A DNA stretch of 64,000 nucleotides from Defluviicoccus sp. bin129 (GCA_002239065.1 MPNO01000013.1:22214-86213), one strand, 5' to 3'. Positions 1 through 8,074 are shown, counted from the first letter of the stretch. Notes: generated from the sequence alone by a model not told the origin. A program made the numbers and translations.

Positions 1-61
1 CGGTCGAGACGTCGATCTGCCTGACCGGGTTCTCCCGGCGGGGCTCCAGCCCTGAGTCCAT
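1..61 (-). CDS. Start of an unidentified gene running off the left edge
   Basis: An ATG at 59-61 (minus strand) opens a frame that stays open to the window edge and reads MDSGLEPRRENPVRQIDVST. An AAGGAG ribosome binding site lies 9 bases upstream and overlaps the stop codon of the preceding 110-residue gene, as expected for the next cistron of the same operon. Twenty residues are too few to assign a family. The upstream Rieske ferredoxin suggests an oxidoreductase or catabolic enzyme, but that is only context. Confidence 0.5.
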   Translation of the reverse strand, partial: MDSGLEPRRENPVRQIDVST

Positions 62-75
62 CTTCCGCTGCTCCT

Positions 76-408
76 TCAGTCGTCCGCGCCGGGCCGCGGC
101 CGGCGGAACCACATCGCGAGGTCGAAGGTGTTGAGATTGGCCGCGTGCAGCATCTCGGTCACCGTGACCACGACATCGGTCGCGGTCGCCGATTCGGGGG
201 CGACGAAGGGGCGGAACACCCGGTCCTCCATCTCCACCTTGTTGGCGAACAGCCGCGTGCCGGCGGTCAGCAGGCGCTGCACCATCTCGTCCGGGATCGC
301 CCCGGTGGCGCCGTCGTCGAGCGCCTTCTCGGCGATCGCGAGCGCGGTCTCGGTCGCCGTGTCGAGCGCGCCCAGATCGGGCGCGCGGCCGTCGTCAGAC
401 GACGACAT
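76..408 (-). CDS. Conserved small protein of unknown function (110 aa)
   Basis: The protein is acidic, soluble and mostly helical in appearance, with no signal peptide, membrane segment or cysteine. I do not recognise the family. Its ATG lies inside the 3' end of the Rieske ferredoxin gene (14-base overlap), and its stop codon overlaps the ribosome binding site of the next gene, so it is translationally embedded in the operon. A role next to the ferredoxin, for example as an accessory subunit of an oxygenase, is inference. The frame is well supported by the tight packing on both sides. Confidence 0.75.
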   Translation of the reverse strand: MSSSDDGRAPDLGALDTATETALAIAEKALDDGATGAIPDEMVQRLLTAGTRLFANKVEMEDRVFRPFVAPESATATDVVVTVTEMLHAANLNTFDLAMWFRRPRPGADD

Positions 409-760
409 AGACCTCTCCGTCGGCGACCTTCACGTCATAGGGCCTGAGCCTGACATTGCGGTCGCCCGGGTGGCGTCCGGTCTTGAGGTTGTACTCGTAG
501 CCGTGCCACGGGCAGACGATGTGGATGTCGGTCTCGGAGAAGCGCAGCCCCTTCGAGGTCTTGTCCTCGCCGAGGACCTCCTCGACCTTGCCCAGGATCT
601 TGCCCTGGCAGACCGGTCCGCCCTGGTGGACGCAGTTGTTCTCGTAGGCGTAGAACGCCCCGCCCACGAAGAAGATCCCGATCTCGAGATCGCCCTGGGC
701 GACGATCTTGCGATCGCGCTCGCCGAACTCCTCCTGCTTGCCGACGTATATCTCCGCCAC
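395..760 (-). CDS. Rieske [2Fe-2S] ferredoxin-type protein
   Basis: Single-domain Rieske protein of 121 residues. The two cluster motifs are visible as C-x-H (C43, H45) and C-x2-H (C83, H86 in CPWHGYEY). Such proteins pass electrons to aromatic-ring or alkyl oxygenases, or act as stand-alone electron carriers. The start is taken at the GTG at 758-760 because a GGGAGGA box lies about 8 bases upstream; longer readings extend into the neighbouring hydrolase in another frame. It is the fifth or sixth cistron of the operon that begins at phaC or just after its terminator. No oxygenase large subunit is in the window, so its partner is unknown. Confidence 0.88.
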   Translation of the reverse strand: MAEIYVGKQEEFGERDRKIVAQGDLEIGIFFVGGAFYAYENNCVHQGGPVCQGKILGKVEEVLGEDKTSKGLRFSETDIHIVCPWHGYEYNLKTGRHPGDRNVRLRPYDVKVADGEVYVVV

Positions 761-831
761 CCCGGATCCTCCCTCGCCTGGGACAAGAAAGCATCCTTTA
801 TAGTGACCGGCGCGTCCCCGCGCCAGACGGG

Positions 832-1689
832 CTAGAGCCGGCCCAGGAAGGCGTCGAGCGCGGCGATGCATTCGGGCTCGCCGAGCGTGGGCGCGTGGCC
901 GGTGCGGGGCACGGTGACCATGCCGGCGTCGGGGCGTTCGCCGGCCATCCGGGCGAAGCAGTCGGCCGACAATATCGTCGAGGCCGCGCCGCGGAAGGCG
1001 AGCAGCGGGACCCTGCGCAGCCCGCGGAAGAACGGCCACAGATCGGCGGTCGCGCCGCCATCGGCCAGCGCCGGCCTGACGATGTTCACGTCCCAGTCGA
1101 AATGGAGCAGCCCGTCCCCGCCCTCGCGCCAGGTGTTGCGCGCCATCGCCTCGAACATCGCCTCGTCCTGGAACGCCAGGTCGGGCAGCAGCGTCCGGAT
1201 CGTCCGCACCGCGCTCTCCCAGTCGGGCTGCGGCCGGTCGACGCGGACATAGGAGAGGATGGGGTCGAGCCCGCCGCGCTCGATTTCCGGGCCGATATCG
1301 TTCAGCACCGCCCCGGCCAAAGCGGACGGCATGGCCGCGCCCATCGCCATCGCCAGCACCCCGCCGAGCGAGGTGCCGACCACGACGACCCGGTGGACGC
1401 CCGCGACCGCGAGCAGATGGGCGATGTCGTTGAGATAGGTCGCCGGAACATAGTTGCGCCAGTCCGGGTCGTAGTCCGAGCGGCCGCGGCCGCGCAAATC
1501 GAGGCACAGCACCCGGCGTTCCCCCGCCAGCCGCCGCGCCAGCGCGTCGAAATCCCTGGCGTTGCGGGTGAGCCCGCCGAGGCAGAGCACCGGGGTGGCG
1601 GCGGAGTCGGGATCGCCGTAGTCGCGGAAATAGAGCTGCAGCCCGTCCTGGGCGGCGAAGCGGCGCTCGCGATAGGCCGCGTCAGGCAC
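832..1689 (-). CDS. Alpha/beta-fold hydrolase
   Basis: A 285-residue soluble alpha/beta hydrolase. The nucleophile elbow is GTSLGG with Ser107, the oxyanion region is CLGGLT near residue 37, and the C-terminal histidine lies in TGHAPTLGEPE. This gives a Ser-Asp-His type esterase or hydrolase; the substrate cannot be read from the sequence. The start is the GTG at 1687-1689, which overlaps the stop codon of the upstream haloacid dehalogenase gene. Longer readings only add out-of-frame arginine-rich sequence from that gene. It is coupled to the HAD and MaoC genes, pointing to breakdown of an acyl compound. Confidence 0.88.
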   Translation of the reverse strand: MPDAAYRERRFAAQDGLQLYFRDYGDPDSAATPVLCLGGLTRNARDFDALARRLAGERRVLCLDLRGRGRSDYDPDWRNYVPATYLNDIAHLLAVAGVHRVVVVGTSLGGVLAMAMGAAMPSALAGAVLNDIGPEIERGGLDPILSYVRVDRPQPDWESAVRTIRTLLPDLAFQDEAMFEAMARNTWREGGDGLLHFDWDVNIVRPALADGGATADLWPFFRGLRRVPLLAFRGAASTILSADCFARMAGERPDAGMVTVPRTGHAPTLGEPECIAALDAFLGRL

Positions 1690-2368
1690 CGAGCAGCGCG
1701 GGCAGCTCGGCGAGCGAGGAGAGCTCCGCCTGGACGTCGCCCGGCAGGACTTCCGCCGTCTGGCCGGCGCGGTTGATCCACGCGGTGCGGAAGCCGAACG
1801 CGGCCCCGCCATGCGCGTCCCAGCCATTGGCCGACAGGAAGCAGATCCGATGGGCCGGCAGCTTCAGCTCGTCCACCGGCATCTGGTAGACCGAGTGGTG
1901 GGGCTTGAAGATCTCCGTCCGGTCGACCGAGTAGATCGCGTCGACCAGGTCGTCGAGACCGGCGTTCTTGACGGCCGCGACCAGCATCGTCATCGAGCCG
2001 TTGGAGAGGATCGCCGTCCTGGCCCCGGCCTGCTTGACGCGCGCCAGGCAATCGCGCGCGTCCGGGAAGGGGTCGAGGCTGAGATAGAGCTGCATCAGCT
2101 CCGCCCGCAGCGCCGGATCGTCGAGACCGACCTCCTTCATGGAGAACTCGAGCGCCTCGCCGGTGACGTGCCAGAAATCGACGAAGCGGCCCATCAGGCT
2201 GCGCAGCCAGGTGTATTGCAGCTGCTTCTGCCGCCACAGCGCCGACATCTCGTCGGCGCGCGCGCCGATCCGGTCGCGCCGGCGCTCGACCGCGGAGTTG
2301 AAGTCGAGCAGCGTGCCGTAGGCGTCGAAGACGCAGGCGCCGATATCGTCAAACCCGCTTGCGGCCAT
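1682..2368 (-). CDS. (S)-2-haloacid dehalogenase type II (HAD superfamily)
   Basis: A 228-residue HAD hydrolase of the L-2-haloacid dehalogenase subfamily, which removes halide from short 2-haloacids through an aspartyl ester. Motif I is FDAYGTLLD with nucleophile Asp15, motif II is the SNG near residue 120, and motif III contains FKPHHSVYQ. The C-terminal SANGWDAHGGAAFG block is typical of the dehalogenase branch rather than phosphatases. It overlaps the MaoC gene upstream by 20 bases and the hydrolase gene downstream by 8. Some family members act on non-halogenated substrates, so the exact substrate is open. Confidence 0.88.
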   Translation of the reverse strand: MAASGFDDIGACVFDAYGTLLDFNSAVERRRDRIGARADEMSALWRQKQLQYTWLRSLMGRFVDFWHVTGEALEFSMKEVGLDDPALRAELMQLYLSLDPFPDARDCLARVKQAGARTAILSNGSMTMLVAAVKNAGLDDLVDAIYSVDRTEIFKPHHSVYQMPVDELKLPAHRICFLSANGWDAHGGAAFGFRTAWINRAGQTAEVLPGDVQAELSSLAELPALLGA

Positions 2369-2849
2369 CGCCGTTGCCCCCTGCCTCGGCCCCTTGCCGC
2401 GGGCGCGACGGCACCCAGACCGTGGCCTCGCCGTCGATCACCACGGTCTCGCCCACGCTGCACACCGTCGCGATGGTGGCCTGGTTCTTGCCGCGGTCGA
2501 TCCCGGTGACGGTCGCCAGCACGTTCACCGTGTCGCCGATCCGCACCGGCGCCCGGAAGCGGCTGTTCTGGCTGAGATAGATCGCGCCCGGGCCGGGCAT
2601 GCGGGTGCCGAGCACGGCAGAGATCAGGCTCGCGGTGTGCGCGCCGTGCACCACCCGGCCCTCGAAGCGGCTCCGGGAGGCGAACTCCGCGTGGACGTGG
2701 AGCGGGTTGTCGTCGCCGCAGAGCCCGGCGAACAGGCTCACGTCGCCCTCCGCGATGGTGCGTCCGTAGATCGCGGACATGCCGATCTCGAGATCCTCAA
2801 GGTAATAGCCGTGCATCGGGTCGGCCGCCGGCCGGTCGTTCGAATCCAT
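2349..2849 (-). CDS. MaoC-like (R)-specific enoyl-CoA hydratase
   Basis: A 166-residue single hot-dog protein. The hydratase signature is near residues 36-60: FAGLCGDDNPLHVHAEFA contains the Asp and His dyad, and the following VVHGAHTASLIS helix is typical of MaoC/PhaJ proteins. These enzymes hydrate trans-2-enoyl-CoA to (R)-3-hydroxyacyl-CoA, which is the substrate of PHA synthase. Its position two genes below phaC in the same operon suggests it feeds the synthase (a PhaJ role); that is inference from context. The start is the ATG at 2847-2849, 30 bases after the preceding stop. Confidence 0.88.
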   Translation of the reverse strand: MDSNDRPAADPMHGYYLEDLEIGMSAIYGRTIAEGDVSLFAGLCGDDNPLHVHAEFASRSRFEGRVVHGAHTASLISAVLGTRMPGPGAIYLSQNSRFRAPVRIGDTVNVLATVTGIDRGKNQATIATVCSVGETVVIDGEATVWVPSRPRQGAEAGGNGDGRKRV

Positions 2850-2879
2850 CGCAAATCCTTTTGCTGGACGCCCGCGCCG

Positions 2880-3119
2880 CTAGTCGGACGGGCGTTTCTG
2901 GAAGCCCTGCATGAAGGCGTCCCGGAAGGTCTCGAAGGCCTTGGTGCCCATCGGCATCCAGGTCTTCATCAGGGACTCCGGATCCATCGCCGCGACATGG
3001 GCGCGCAGCTGGTCCTGGATCTCGGCCATCATTTCCTGTTGCAGCCCCTCGACATCGGGCAGGCCGAAAAAGGCCCGCGCTTCCTGGGGCGTGCAGTCGA
3101 TATCGATGCTGAGCTTCAT
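2880..3119 (-). CDS. Small conserved protein next to phaC (DUF6489-like)
   Basis: A 79-residue acidic helical protein beginning MKLSIDIDCTPQEARAFFGL, with a GLQQEMM segment. I recall similar small proteins beside PHA synthase genes in alphaproteobacteria; the DUF label is from memory and untested. The start is the ATG at 3117-3119, preceded by a strong GGAGGAG site. A longer frame from 3203 would overlap the end of phaC and lacks such a site. The gene follows the phaC stop by 25 bases, so the two are very probably co-transcribed. Function is unknown; a granule- or synthase-associated role is plausible. Confidence 0.8.
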   Translation of the reverse strand: MKLSIDIDCTPQEARAFFGLPDVEGLQQEMMAEIQDQLRAHVAAMDPESLMKTWMPMGTKAFETFRDAFMQGFQKRPSD

Positions 3120-3144
3120 CGCCTGCTCTCCTCCCGGCGCCGCG

Positions 3145-4920
3145 CTAGCTGCGCCGCTTGACGTAGGACCCGGGCGCCGGCTCGATCGCGGCCAGCCCGC
3201 CATCGCCGGGCCTGCGGGCGGGAATCTTCTTGCCCGAACGGCGCGATTGCCAGCGATGCCAGTCCGGCCACCAGGAGCCCGGATGCTCCTCCGCGGCGGC
3301 GAACCAGGACTCGAAGTCCTCGTGGACCGCCGCGCCGTCGGCCAGCCAGTGCTGGTACTTCTTCTTCTCCGGCGGGTTGACGACGCCGGCGATATGGCCG
3401 GAGCCGGCGAGCACGAAGCGCTTCTGCCCGCCGAACAGCCGGGTCAGCTTGAACACCGAGGCGGCGGGCGCGATGTGGTCCTCCTTGGACGCCTGGATAT
3501 AGGTCGGGATCGCGACCCGGCCGAGATCGATCGCCTGGCCCATCAGCTCGAACCCGCCGGGGCGGGCGAGGTTGTTCTGCTGGTACATGTTGCGCAGATA
3601 CTGGATGAACAGCTCGGCCGGGAAGTTGGTCGAATCGGCGTTCCAGAACAAGAGGTCGAAGGCCGGCGGCTCCTTGCCCAGCAGGTAGTTGTTGATCACG
3701 AAGTGCCAGATCAGGTCGTTGGCGCGCAGCGCGTTGAACGTCCCCGCCATGTTGGCCGCGTCGAGATAGCCCTGCTCGCGGACCTGGGCTTCCAGCGCCT
3801 CCATATGGGCTTCGTCGGTGAAGATGCGAAGCTCGCCGGCGTCCGCGAAATCCGCCTGCGCGGCGAAGAACGTCGCGGCCCCGATCCGCTCGTCGCCGAC
3901 CGCGTCCATATAGGCGAGCGCGGCCGAGAGCAGCGTGCCGCCGATGCAGTAGCCGATCGCGGTCGCCTGGCGCTCGCCGGTCGCCCGCTCGACGGCGTCG
4001 AGCGCGGCCAGGATGCCGTCCCGCAGATAATCGTCGAAGGTGAGCGAAGCGTGGCTCTCGTCCGGGTTGACCCAGGAGATCACGAACACCGTGTAGCCGC
4101 GCGCCACCGCCCAGCGGATGAAGGAATTGTCCGGCCGGAGATCGAGGATGTAGAACTTGTTGATCCAGGGCGGCACGATCAGCAGCGGCTTGCGGTACAC
4201 CGTCTCGCTCGCCGGCTCGTACTGGATGAGCTGGATCAGCGCGTTCTGGTAGACCACCGCGCCGGGGGCGGTGGCGACGTTGCCGCCGACCTCGAAGGCG
4301 TCCATGTCGGTCTGCCGGGGCCGCAGCCCGTGCTCGGAGTCCTTGAGGTCCTCGGCGAGCTGGCGCATGCCCCGCATCAGGCTCTCGCCCCTGGTCTCGC
4401 GCATTTCGCGCAGCACCACCGGGTTGGTCAGCGCGAAATTGGCGGGCGAGAACGCATCGACGATCTGGCGCCCCATGAAGTCGAGCTTCTCCGCCTCGCC
4501 GCGGTCGAGCCCCTCGACCCCGGCGAGGCTGCGGCGCAGCCAGCGCGCGTTGAGCAAATAGGACTGCTTGAGGAAGTCGAAGACCGGGTTGTCCGACCAT
4601 TCGGCGTCGCGGAAACGGTTGTCCCCCGCCTCCGGCGCGATCACCGGCGCCGCCTCCTCGCCCATCATGCGGGCGGTGGTCGAGGCCCAGAGCGCCTGGA
4701 AGTCGCGCCACAGCTCCATCTGGGCTTCCAGCATCGCCGCCGGGTCGGCGTTGACGGCAGGGGCAGGGGCGGGGCGGGCGTCGTCCGTGCTCCCGGCGGA
4801 CACCGCGCCGAGCCAGCCCGACCAGCTTTCCTGCCATTGCTGCGCCGCGGCGCCCATGGCCTTGCCGAGCGCGGCGACCGGGTCGTCCACGGCGCCGCTG
4901 TCGTCGTCCTTGTCCGTCAT
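3145..4920 (-). CDS. phaC: Class I poly(3-hydroxyalkanoate) synthase PhaC
   Basis: A 591-residue polymerase that joins (R)-3-hydroxyacyl-CoA units into PHA at the granule surface. The lipase-like box GYCIGG holds catalytic Cys325. Asp481 in SKEDH and His509 in GSGHIAG complete the triad, at almost the same spacing as the well-studied Cupriavidus enzyme. The N-terminal 100 residues are variable and the fold follows from about residue 110. Length fits class I. The gene lies downstream of the phasin gene and its terminator, and upstream of the small protein and MaoC genes. Control by the nearby PhaR repressor is likely but not proven. Confidence 0.97.
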   Translation of the reverse strand: MTDKDDDSGAVDDPVAALGKAMGAAAQQWQESWSGWLGAVSAGSTDDARPAPAPAVNADPAAMLEAQMELWRDFQALWASTTARMMGEEAAPVIAPEAGDNRFRDAEWSDNPVFDFLKQSYLLNARWLRRSLAGVEGLDRGEAEKLDFMGRQIVDAFSPANFALTNPVVLREMRETRGESLMRGMRQLAEDLKDSEHGLRPRQTDMDAFEVGGNVATAPGAVVYQNALIQLIQYEPASETVYRKPLLIVPPWINKFYILDLRPDNSFIRWAVARGYTVFVISWVNPDESHASLTFDDYLRDGILAALDAVERATGERQATAIGYCIGGTLLSAALAYMDAVGDERIGAATFFAAQADFADAGELRIFTDEAHMEALEAQVREQGYLDAANMAGTFNALRANDLIWHFVINNYLLGKEPPAFDLLFWNADSTNFPAELFIQYLRNMYQQNNLARPGGFELMGQAIDLGRVAIPTYIQASKEDHIAPAASVFKLTRLFGGQKRFVLAGSGHIAGVVNPPEKKKYQHWLADGAAVHEDFESWFAAAEEHPGSWWPDWHRWQSRRSGKKIPARRPGDGGLAAIEPAPGSYVKRRS

Positions 4921-4989
4921 CTTCTCCGCGCCCTGCTCGGCGCCTGTCTGTGCCGGTCGACGGGGAGTCTATGCCGTCGCGGCGGAATG

Positions 4990-5022
4990 AAAAAGTGGGC
5001 ATGGCACGACCGCCATGCCCAC
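4990..5022 (-). terminator. Rho-independent terminator after the phasin gene
   Basis: A perfect 11-bp stem (4995-5005 with 5012-5022, 6-base loop) is followed on the minus strand by five T residues at 4990-4994. It sits between the phasin stop codon and the phaC start codon. It would end most phasin transcripts, letting phasin be expressed more strongly than phaC. Partial readthrough into phaC is possible. Confidence 0.85.
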
Positions 5023-5068
5023 CTTTCGGAGCCGCGTGGGTCGGCGCCGCGTGGGCGGCGCCGGGTCG

Positions 5069-5482
5069 CTACGCGGCGTAGGGCTTGAGCAGGACTTCCA
5101 TGGTCTCGTTGGCGCGCGCGTTGAGCGGCGCGGACGCCCTGATCATCGAGTCGCCGACCATCCGGTTGATCTTGGTGGTCTGGGCGACGGCGCGGTTGAC
5201 CGAGTCCTTGCCGGCCTCGATCTGGATGGCGACGAATTCCTGCGGCGTCTTGACCGCGGACAGGCGCTCGACGAGGTCGAAGCCGCTGGCGACCGAGTTG
5301 CGGGCATAGTCCGCCATCTCGGCGATGCAGGCCTGGGCGCTGTCGATCGCGACGGCGGAGGCCTCGGCCATGGCGTCGAGATTCGCGGCGCCGACGGTCT
5401 TGGCCATCTCGACCTGCTGCTCGATGCGGGGCGCGGCGGCGGGCTTGGCGGTGCTCTTGGGAGCGGGCTTTTCGGCGGTCAT
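5069..5482 (-). CDS. phaP: Phasin family protein (PHA granule coat)
   Basis: A 137-residue helical phasin with a Lys/Ala/Pro-rich N-terminal tail (residues 1-20) followed by an amphipathic helical domain that coats PHA granules. The segment around VASGFDLVERLSAVKTPQEF is characteristic of the family. There is no signal peptide. An AAGGAG site precedes the ATG at 5480-5482. The gene is divergent from phaR across a 164-base region with palindromic sites, and it is followed by a strong terminator. This is the arrangement expected for a PhaR-repressed phasin gene. Confidence 0.9.
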   Translation of the reverse strand: MTAEKPAPKSTAKPAAAPRIEQQVEMAKTVGAANLDAMAEASAVAIDSAQACIAEMADYARNSVASGFDLVERLSAVKTPQEFVAIQIEAGKDSVNRAVAQTTKINRMVGDSMIRASAPLNARANETMEVLLKPYAA

Positions 5483-5512
5483 CGGGTTCTCCTTGGGCTG
5501 GCGATGGGATGA

Positions 5513-5581
5513 TTTTGCGATGCAAAAGGGAATATAGCGAGAGTCCGCCGGGTTTCAAGGTGTTTTTTTGCGATACAAAAA
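5513..5581. promoter_or_regulatory. Candidate PhaR operators between phaP and phaR
   Basis: TTTTGCGATGCAAAA at 5513-5527 is a perfect palindrome (TTTTGC, 3-base spacer, GCAAAA). TTTTTGCGATACAAAAA at 5565-5581 is the same element with one mismatch, its centre 53 bases away (about five helical turns). A weaker TTTTGCGTCACAAC follows at 5590-5603. TGC-n-GCA half-sites recall TGC-rich PhaR targets known from Paracoccus and Rhodobacter. Binding by PhaR is inferred from this and from the divergent gene arrangement. Confidence 0.6.
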
Positions 5582-5646
5582 GAGCGGGATTTTGCGTCAC
5601 AACAGGGCCCCGCTGTGCCACAATGGCGCCGGGAGGAGCCCCCGAA

Positions 5647-6207
5647 GTGGCCGACCAGAACGCGCAGGACCCGCCGGTCGTCATCAAGAAATACGCCAAC
5701 CGCCGGCTCTACAACACGGCGACCGCGTCCTTCGTCAGGCTCGACGATCTGCACCGGATGGTGAAGGAGGGCGCGCTGTTCGTGGTGCGCGACGAGAAGA
5801 CCGGGCGCGACATCACCGCGTCGGTCCTCGCCCAGATCCTCGCCGAGGAGGAGACCAGGGGGCACAGCGTGCTGCCGCACGACTATCTGCGCCAGGCGCT
5901 CAAGGCCTATAGCGAGGGGGTGGGGCCGCAGCTCGCCGCCTTTCTGGAGCGCGGCATGGAGGCCTTCGCCGACCACCAGCAGAACGTCGCCCGGCAGATG
6001 GGGGAGATGTTCGACCCCGGCACCGCGCTCGACCGGATGGCCGATCTGTCGCGACGCAATCTCGAGGAGTTCCAGCGCTCGCTCGCCGCGCTGGCCGGGC
6101 GCGAGCCGGAAGCCGACGACGGCGCGGGCGACAGCGAAACCCTCGAGCGCCGGATCAGGGAGCTCGAACAGCGCATCGCCGAGCTCGAGCGCGGGCGCCG
6201 GGGCTAG
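5647..6207 (+). CDS. phaR: PHA synthesis repressor PhaR
   Basis: A 186-residue regulator that binds both PHA and DNA and represses phasin genes until polymer forms. The N-terminal DNA/PHA-binding domain starts with the hallmark KKYANRRLYNT. The central part is helical and the C-terminus (about 155-186) is a Glu/Arg-rich coiled coil. The start is the GTG at 5647, because GGGAGGAG lies 8 bases upstream. An in-frame ATG at 5623 would place that ribosome binding site inside the coding region. The gene is divergent from phaP, with palindromic sites covering the region where it probably acts. Confidence 0.93.
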   Translation: MADQNAQDPPVVIKKYANRRLYNTATASFVRLDDLHRMVKEGALFVVRDEKTGRDITASVLAQILAEEETRGHSVLPHDYLRQALKAYSEGVGPQLAAFLERGMEAFADHQQNVARQMGEMFDPGTALDRMADLSRRNLEEFQRSLAALAGREPEADDGAGDSETLERRIRELEQRIAELERGRRG

Positions 6208-6303
6208 GGCGGCTTCTCACCCGTCAATTCAGCCGGAGCGAAGCGGAGTGGCCCGCCCTGAGCTTGTCGAAGGGGAGAAACCCCGCGCCCGCCTGCCCTT
6301 CCT

Positions 6304-6414
6304 CGTCATTTCGACCGGAGCGCCGCAGGCGCGGAGTGGAGAAACCTCCCTGCCCCACGGGGACGAGGTTTCTCCACTCCGCCGTGCTGACGCACGGCTC
6401 CGGTCGAAATGACG
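6304..6414. repeat. REP/MITE-like long palindrome
   Basis: Outer arms of 17 bp (6304-6320 with 6398-6414) and inner arms of 18 bp (6331-6348 with 6365-6382) are each perfectly complementary, with a loop at 6349-6364. The arms contain TTTCGACCGGAGC and GGAGTGGAGAAAC, motifs I recall from dispersed palindromic repeats in sphingomonads and other alphaproteobacteria. A related partial element with CCCTGAGCTTGTCGAAGGG lies just before it at about 6255-6280. It is non-coding in appearance, although it leaves open frames on both strands. Confidence 0.75.
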
Positions 6415-6619
6415 TGGGGGCCGCCGTGCTGACGCACGGCTCCGGTCGAAATGACGTGGGGGCCGCCGTGCTGACGCACGGCTCCGGTCGAAATGACGTG
6501 GGGGCCGCCGTGCTGACGCACGGCTCCGGTCGAAATGACGTGGGGCCGCCGTGCTGCGCACGGCTCCGGTCGAAATGACGTGGGGGCCGCCGTGCTGCGC
6601 ACGGCTCCGGTCGAAATGA
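6381..6619. repeat. Tandem array of six 41-42 bp units
   Basis: Units begin at about 6381, 6423, 6465, 6507, 6548 and 6589. The first spacings are 42 bp and the last two 41, where the unit has lost bases in its loop. Each unit holds a small hairpin (GCCGTGC with GCACGGC) followed by CTCCGGTCGAAATGA, the right arm of the adjoining palindrome. The array therefore looks like serial amplification of one REP arm. It lies between phaR and dapA, ends about 110 bases before dapA, and contains no unique spacers. Confidence 0.85.
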
Positions 6620-6729
6620 AGAGTAGGCGGGGACCCCGCCGCCGCTTGCCCGCCCCCCGGGCCGGGGGTAGGTTGTCGGTCAGCGATCCGCCCGCATGCG
6701 CGGCGGACCAACTCTCGCCGGAGGTCACG

Positions 6730-7605
6730 ATGTTCAACGGCTCAATCTGCGCGTTGATCACCCCGTTCCGGGACGGCGCGGTCGACGAGGCGGCCTACGA
6801 GGCGTTCATCGACTGGCAGATCGAAGAGGGCACCAGCGCCGTGGTTCCCTGCGGCACGACGGGCGAGTCGCCCACGCTGAGCCACGAAGAGCACCGGCGG
6901 GTGACGGAGATCTGCATCGGCGTCGCCAAAGGGCGGGTGCCGGTGATCGCCGGCACCGGGTCGAACTGCACCGAAGAGGCGGTCGAGCTGACGCGCCATG
7001 CCAAGGAGGCCGGCGCCGACGCCGCGCTGGTGGTGACGCCGTATTACAACAAGCCCACCCAGGAGGGGCTCTTCCGGCACTACAAGGCGCTCAACGACGC
7101 GGCCGACCTGCCGATCGTCATCTACAACATCCCCGGGCGCTCGATCGTCGACATGACGGTCGAGACCATGGCCCGGCTCGCCGAGCTGCCCAACATCGTG
7201 GGCGTGAAGGACGCGACCGCCGACGTGTCGCGCGCCACCCAGCAGCGGCTCGCGGCGGGGGCCGATTTCTGCCAGCTCTCCGGCGAGGACGTCACCCAGC
7301 TCGGCTTCCTCGCCCAGGGCGGGGACGGCTGCATCTCGGTGACCGCCAATCTCGCGCCCAAGGACATGTCGGAGATGCACCGCGCCTGGCAGGACAGCGA
7401 GGTGGACGCCGCCCAGCGCATCAACGAGCGCCTGATGCCGCTCCATTCCGGCCTGTTCTGCGAGACCAGCCCGGGCCCGGTGAAGTACGGCGCGAGCCTG
7501 CTCGGCAAGTGCCTGCCCGACACCCGGCTGCCGCTCTGCGAGATCGCCGACAGCTCCCGGCGCACGGTCGAAGACGCGATGCGCTCCGCCGGGCTCCTCA
7601 ATTGA
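6730..7605 (+). CDS. dapA: 4-hydroxy-tetrahydrodipicolinate synthase
   Basis: A 291-residue aldolase that condenses pyruvate with aspartate semialdehyde in lysine and diaminopimelate synthesis. The Schiff-base lysine is Lys160 in VGVKDAT, Tyr132 lies in IYNIPGRS, and the TTGES motif is at residues 43-47; all match the E. coli spacing closely. The start is the ATG at 6730 with GGAGG just upstream, and earlier in-frame codons lie in the repeat array. The gene is four bases from smpB, an arrangement common in alphaproteobacteria. Its promoter must lie within or just after the REP array. Confidence 0.97.
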   Translation: MFNGSICALITPFRDGAVDEAAYEAFIDWQIEEGTSAVVPCGTTGESPTLSHEEHRRVTEICIGVAKGRVPVIAGTGSNCTEEAVELTRHAKEAGADAALVVTPYYNKPTQEGLFRHYKALNDAADLPIVIYNIPGRSIVDMTVETMARLAELPNIVGVKDATADVSRATQQRLAAGADFCQLSGEDVTQLGFLAQGGDGCISVTANLAPKDMSEMHRAWQDSEVDAAQRINERLMPLHSGLFCETSPGPVKYGASLLGKCLPDTRLPLCEIADSSRRTVEDAMRSAGLLN

Positions 7606-7609
7606 CGGC

Positions 7610-8074
7610 ATGGCGCGGGAGACCACCCGGGTCGCGGCGGATAACCGCAAGGCACGACGCAACTACTCGATCGAGTCCTCGCTCGAGGCCGGGATCCAGC
7701 TGACCGGCAGCGAGGTGAAGTCGCTGCGCGCCGGGCGGGCGAACATCTCCGAAGCCTATGCGCGGCCGGTCGAGCGCGAGATCTTCCTGGTCAACGCGCA
7801 TATCGACGAGTACGAGCAGGCGGGCCCCGCCGGGCACGACGCCAGGCGCCCGCGCAAGCTCTTGTTGCAGCGCCGCCAGATCGACCGCCTGCTCGGCGCG
7901 GTGCAGCGCGAGGGCGCGACCATGGTGCCGCTCAGGCTCTATTTCAACGACCGCGGCATCGCCAAGCTCGAGCTCGGCCTGGCCCACGGCAAGCGCCAGT
8001 ACGACAAGCGCCAGACCGAGAAGAAGCGCGACTGGCAGCGCCAGCAGGCGCGGCTGCTGCGCGGCAAGGACTGA
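7610..8074 (+). CDS. smpB: SsrA-binding protein SmpB
   Basis: A 154-residue tmRNA partner that brings SsrA to stalled ribosomes. The N-terminal part reads [20 protein letters not shown] and the GSEVKSLR segment follows, both typical. The C-terminal tail from about residue 130 is very basic ([18 protein letters not shown]), as needed for ribosome insertion. The ATG is five bases after the dapA stop, so the two form one transcript. No tmRNA gene was seen in the window. Length and motifs are complete. Confidence 0.97.
   Translation: MARETTRVAADNRKARRNYSIESSLEAGIQLTGSEVKSLRAGRANISEAYARPVEREIFLVNAHIDEYEQAGPAGHDARRPRKLLLQRRQIDRLLGAVQREGATMVPLRLYFNDRGIAKLELGLAHGKRQYDKRQTEKKRDWQRQQARLLRGKD

Noticed and set aside
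5509..5646. Upstream starts for PhaR at 5509 or 5623
   Set aside because: They would place the operator palindromes or the GGGAGGAG site inside the coding region, and would add residues not seen before the KKYANRRLYNT domain in the family.
6381..6619. CRISPR-like array before dapA
   Set aside because: The whole 41-42 bp unit repeats without unique spacers, and the unit is one arm of the neighbouring palindrome. No cas gene is present.
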